From NCBI RefSeq assembly GCF_001899645.1, contig NZ_MKVV01000083.1, positions 158,581 to 222,580 on the forward strand: a DNA stretch of 64,000 nt. Reading direction: 5' to 3'. Below are positions 62,194 to 64,000 of the stretch, in pieces. Positions within the stretch are counted from its first letter, which is position 1. Each line of letters opens with the position of its first letter. The notes beneath the pieces were generated by a model. That model made no database searches. It worked only from the letters and a program-made list of their open reading frames with translations, and was not told the DNA's origin. Position numbers and translations under genes: made by a program. The stretch comes from Pseudonocardia sp. 73-21 (lineage in GTDB: Bacteria; Actinomycetota; Actinomycetes; Mycobacteriales; Pseudonocardiaceae).

Positions 62194-64000
62194 CTACCAG
62201 GCGGCGGGATCGCCCGGATCGGAGTCGGCCGGGCCGGGATCGGCGCGGTGGCGGCCCTGGCGCAGGCCCCGCTGGTAGGTGCTGAGCCGGTCGCGGACGC
62301 GGTCGGGCACCCGGTCCGGGTGCTCGACCTCCGGCACCCCGGCCCCGCCGCGCGGTGGTGGCACGAGCTGGTTGCCGGGACGCCGACGGGGCAGGCCCGT
62401 GGCCGTCTGGGCCTCGGGCTCCGGACGGGCGGCGCGCTCGGCGGCGGCCCGCCACTCGACGTCGCTGGGGGTCTCCCAGTTGCGCGGCCCGCCGCCGGCC
62501 GGCGTGCCGTTCCCGGGATCACCGCCCTCGCCGCCGCCGTGGCGGGGACCCGGGCGTGCGGCGCCCGTCGCGTGCCCGTTGGAGTGCCCGTTCGCGTATC
62601 CGTTGACGGGGCTGCGGGACTGCCCGATGTGGCGGGCGGGCGCGGGATCGGGCTCGTCCTCGCGGAACCAGGCCGAGGCGACCGCGGCGAAGATCGGGGT
62701 GGCGTCGTCGTCCGCGGGATCGTGGGCGAGATCGGCCATCGGCCCGAACAGCTCGTCGACCTGCGATCCGGCCGACGGCGCGTGGTCGGAGGCCCGGTCG
62801 GACGGAACGCCGTCGTGACCGTTGCGGCCGCCGCCGTTCGTGCGGTGCCCGAGATCCGGGACGAGGGGCGTGAAGTCCAGCCGCTGGGCCCCGGGCGGGG
62901 GCGGCTCCAGGAGGGTCGACTCGGCGAGCATCCGGTCCAGCGGCAGGGGACCCGACAGGGGGTCGAGCTCGTCCGCGGCCCGGAGGTCGGCGGGCTGCGG
63001 ACCGGTCTGCCGGAGGTCGGGCTGCCGGTCGGGCGGCGCGGCGGAGCGCCGCAGGTCGGAGCCGAAGGCGAGGGGATCCGCGGCCGGGTCGGGCTCGCCG
63101 CGCAGGCGGGTGACGTCCGGGCGCGGGGCGGGACGCGTGTCGGGGCCCGGAGCATCACCGAAGGGCTCGCGGGCGATCGGCCCGGGCTCCCGGTTCCGCC
63201 GCGCCGACCAGGCGGTCAGGCCGCGGTCGGGCTCGCGGGTCGGCGCCGGGTCGAGGGTGACGACCGACCCCGGGCAGTGGATGGTCGCGACGGGCCCCGC
63301 GTCCCGCGCGCCGCCGTCGGGCGAGCGCAGGACGATGCCCGACAGCGACCGCTGGGCCAGCCGCTGGGCCGCGCCCAGCGCGCGGCGGCCGCCCAGCCCC
63401 TCGGGGTCGTGACGGGTGGCCCCGCCGGCCCGGACCTCGACGACGACGCCGCCGGGCGCCTCGGCCGCGCAGCAGACGTCGACGCGGGCCCCGGGATAGA
63501 CGGCCGTGACGTGGTCGACGACCTCGGCGAGGACGTGGAGCAGCTCGGTGGCGGCGGCGGGGGTGACGTCGGCGCCGGGGACCGTCCGGACGTCGACGCG
63601 GCGGGGTTCCTCGGCCGCGGACGCCGCGGCGGCGAGCACGTCGGCGAGGCGCCGGGCCGGGCCGGGCGGCACCCCGGGGTCCTGCCCGTGCAGCATGAGG
63701 AGGCTCTCGGTGTCGCGGCGCATCCGGGCGACGGTCTCGAGCAGCTCGGGGAGCCCGGCGGGCTCGGGCTGGAGCGGGTCGGACTGCATCCGGGCCAGCA
63801 GCCACCGGTGGCGGTCGACGCGGGCCTGCAGACGCCGGACGACGCCGGCGGTGGCGTCGATGTCGGCCGGGATCTCGCGCGGGCCGGTGTCGGGACCGCG
63901 ACTCCAGCGATCCTCCCAGGACGGCCCGAGACCCGACGGTGCCTGACCCGACGGTGCCTGACCCGACGGTGCCTGACCCGACGGTGCCTGACCCGACGGT
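62194..64000 (-). CDS. CvnA-like sensor kinase, C-terminal part (cut by window edge)
   Basis: An open frame of 601 codons without a start in the window. The edge-proximal part encodes four and a half APSGQ pentapeptides, then a helical region with RMRRDTESLLML (the LATRMRR-x-x-ENL block of actinobacterial conservon kinases), a degenerate GHKL ATPase (ELLHVLAEVVDHVTAVYP, where the usual N-box Asn is Asp) and a long Pro/Arg/Asp-rich tail ending GLPRRRPGNQLVPP ... RDRLSTYQRGLRQGR, a hallmark of CvnA proteins. The usual cvnB-C-D partners should follow on the same strand, but a convergent gene lies there instead. Confidence 0.75.
   Translation of the reverse strand, partial: PSGQAPSGQAPSGQAPSGQAPSGLGPSWEDRWSRGPDTGPREIPADIDATAGVVRRLQARVDRHRWLLARMQSDPLQPEPAGLPELLETVARMRRDTESLLMLHGQDPGVPPGPARRLADVLAAAASAAEEPRRVDVRTVPGADVTPAAATELLHVLAEVVDHVTAVYPGARVDVCCAAEAPGGVVVEVRAGGATRHDPEGLGGRRALGAAQRLAQRSLSGIVLRSPDGGARDAGPVATIHCPGSVVTLDPAPTREPDRGLTAWSARRNREPGPIAREPFGDAPGPDTRPAPRPDVTRLRGEPDPAADPLAFGSDLRRSAAPPDRQPDLRQTGPQPADLRAADELDPLSGPLPLDRMLAESTLLEPPPPGAQRLDFTPLVPDLGHRTNGGGRNGHDGVPSDRASDHAPSAGSQVDELFGPMADLAHDPADDDATPIFAAVASAWFREDEPDPAPARHIGQSRSPVNGYANGHSNGHATGAARPGPRHGGGEGGDPGNGTPAGGGPRNWETPSDVEWRAAAERAARPEPEAQTATGLPRRRPGNQLVPPPRGGAGVPEVEHPDRVPDRVRDRLSTYQRGLRQGRHRADPGPADSDPGDPAAW
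63931..64000 (-). repeat. 15-bp tandem repeat at the window edge
   Basis: Four exact 15-bp copies of GCCTGACCCGACGGT plus a partial one run to the last base. Read on the minus strand in frame with the CvnA-like gene they encode APSGQ repeats. The array may continue outside the window. Confidence 0.8.

Noticed and set aside
63931..64000. CRISPR-like array at the right edge
   Set aside because: The 15-bp units are contiguous with no spacers and are in frame with a coding region.

Overview
The window is very GC-rich DNA (third positions almost all G or C) with GTG starts, 4-bp start/stop overlaps and gene families typical of Actinomycetota: cydABDC, an ArfABC-like operon, a CvnA-like kinase, AldR-like/alanine dehydrogenase, DUF4032 and MeaB with a two-subunit methylmalonyl-CoA mutase. 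A Pseudonocardia-like member of the Pseudonocardiales is my best guess from gene content. No rRNA, tRNA, CRISPR array, insertion sequence or phage gene was recognised.

Layout. 1-4.0 kb: a surface-sugar operon (epimerase, two DegT/DnrJ aminotransferases, WbpD-like acetyltransferase). 4.0-10.3 kb: housekeeping and redox genes (MTHFR-like protein, esterase, Mo-oxidoreductase with its flavin reductase, SDR, beta-hydroxyacid-dehydrogenase-like protein, YdjM-like membrane protein). 10.3-15.5 kb: mutA-mutB-meaB on the minus strand, with a 40-bp palindromic repeat in each intercistronic gap. 15.5-18.7 kb: a compact five-gene minus-strand operon (Ser/Thr-rich membrane protein, ApbE flavin transferase, bis-heme ferric-reductase-like protein, NuoF-like flavoprotein, [3Fe-4S]-type ferredoxin) that looks like a transmembrane electron-transfer module. 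18.7-24.5 kb: divergent cydABDC behind two tandem palindromes. 24.5-31.9 kb: GH39-like lipoprotein, DUF4032/FabG pair, and an ArfA-ArfB-ArfC-like operon whose third protein is enlarged by a repeat-rich linker and two sunset-type domains. 32.1-36.0 kb: one-carbon genes (degenerate MetE-like protein divergent from metK-fhs). 36.1-40 kb: CDF transporter, class II aldolase, AbrB-type membrane protein, VOC protein and a dead methyltransferase. 40-47.1 kb: signalling block with a 1469-residue soluble poly-HAMP hybrid kinase, a single-receiver regulator and a divergent kinase/GAF/PP2C protein. 47.3-50.9 kb: dinB, cobK-cobF, lipid kinase. 50.9-54.3 kb: ald with a divergent Lrp-type regulator, NAD-binding protein, CPBP protease. 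54.3-59.3 kb: benzoylformate-decarboxylase operon with an aromatic-acid transporter, IclR regulator and cysteine-desulfurase-like protein. 59.5-64 kb: MprF-like fusion and a CvnA-like kinase cut by the window edge.

How the parts fit. Cobalamin synthesis (cobF, cobK) supplies the cofactor used by MutAB, and MeaB protects that enzyme. The ApbE/ferric-reductase/NuoF-like module and cytochrome bd are divergently transcribed and both handle electrons at the membrane, suggesting a respiratory adaptation locus. MetK, Fhs, the MTHFR-like and MetE-like proteins all concern methyl and one-carbon flow. The strongest candidates for something undescribed are the five-gene electron-transfer operon, the enlarged Arf operon, the 40-bp palindrome family, and the poly-HAMP signalling block.
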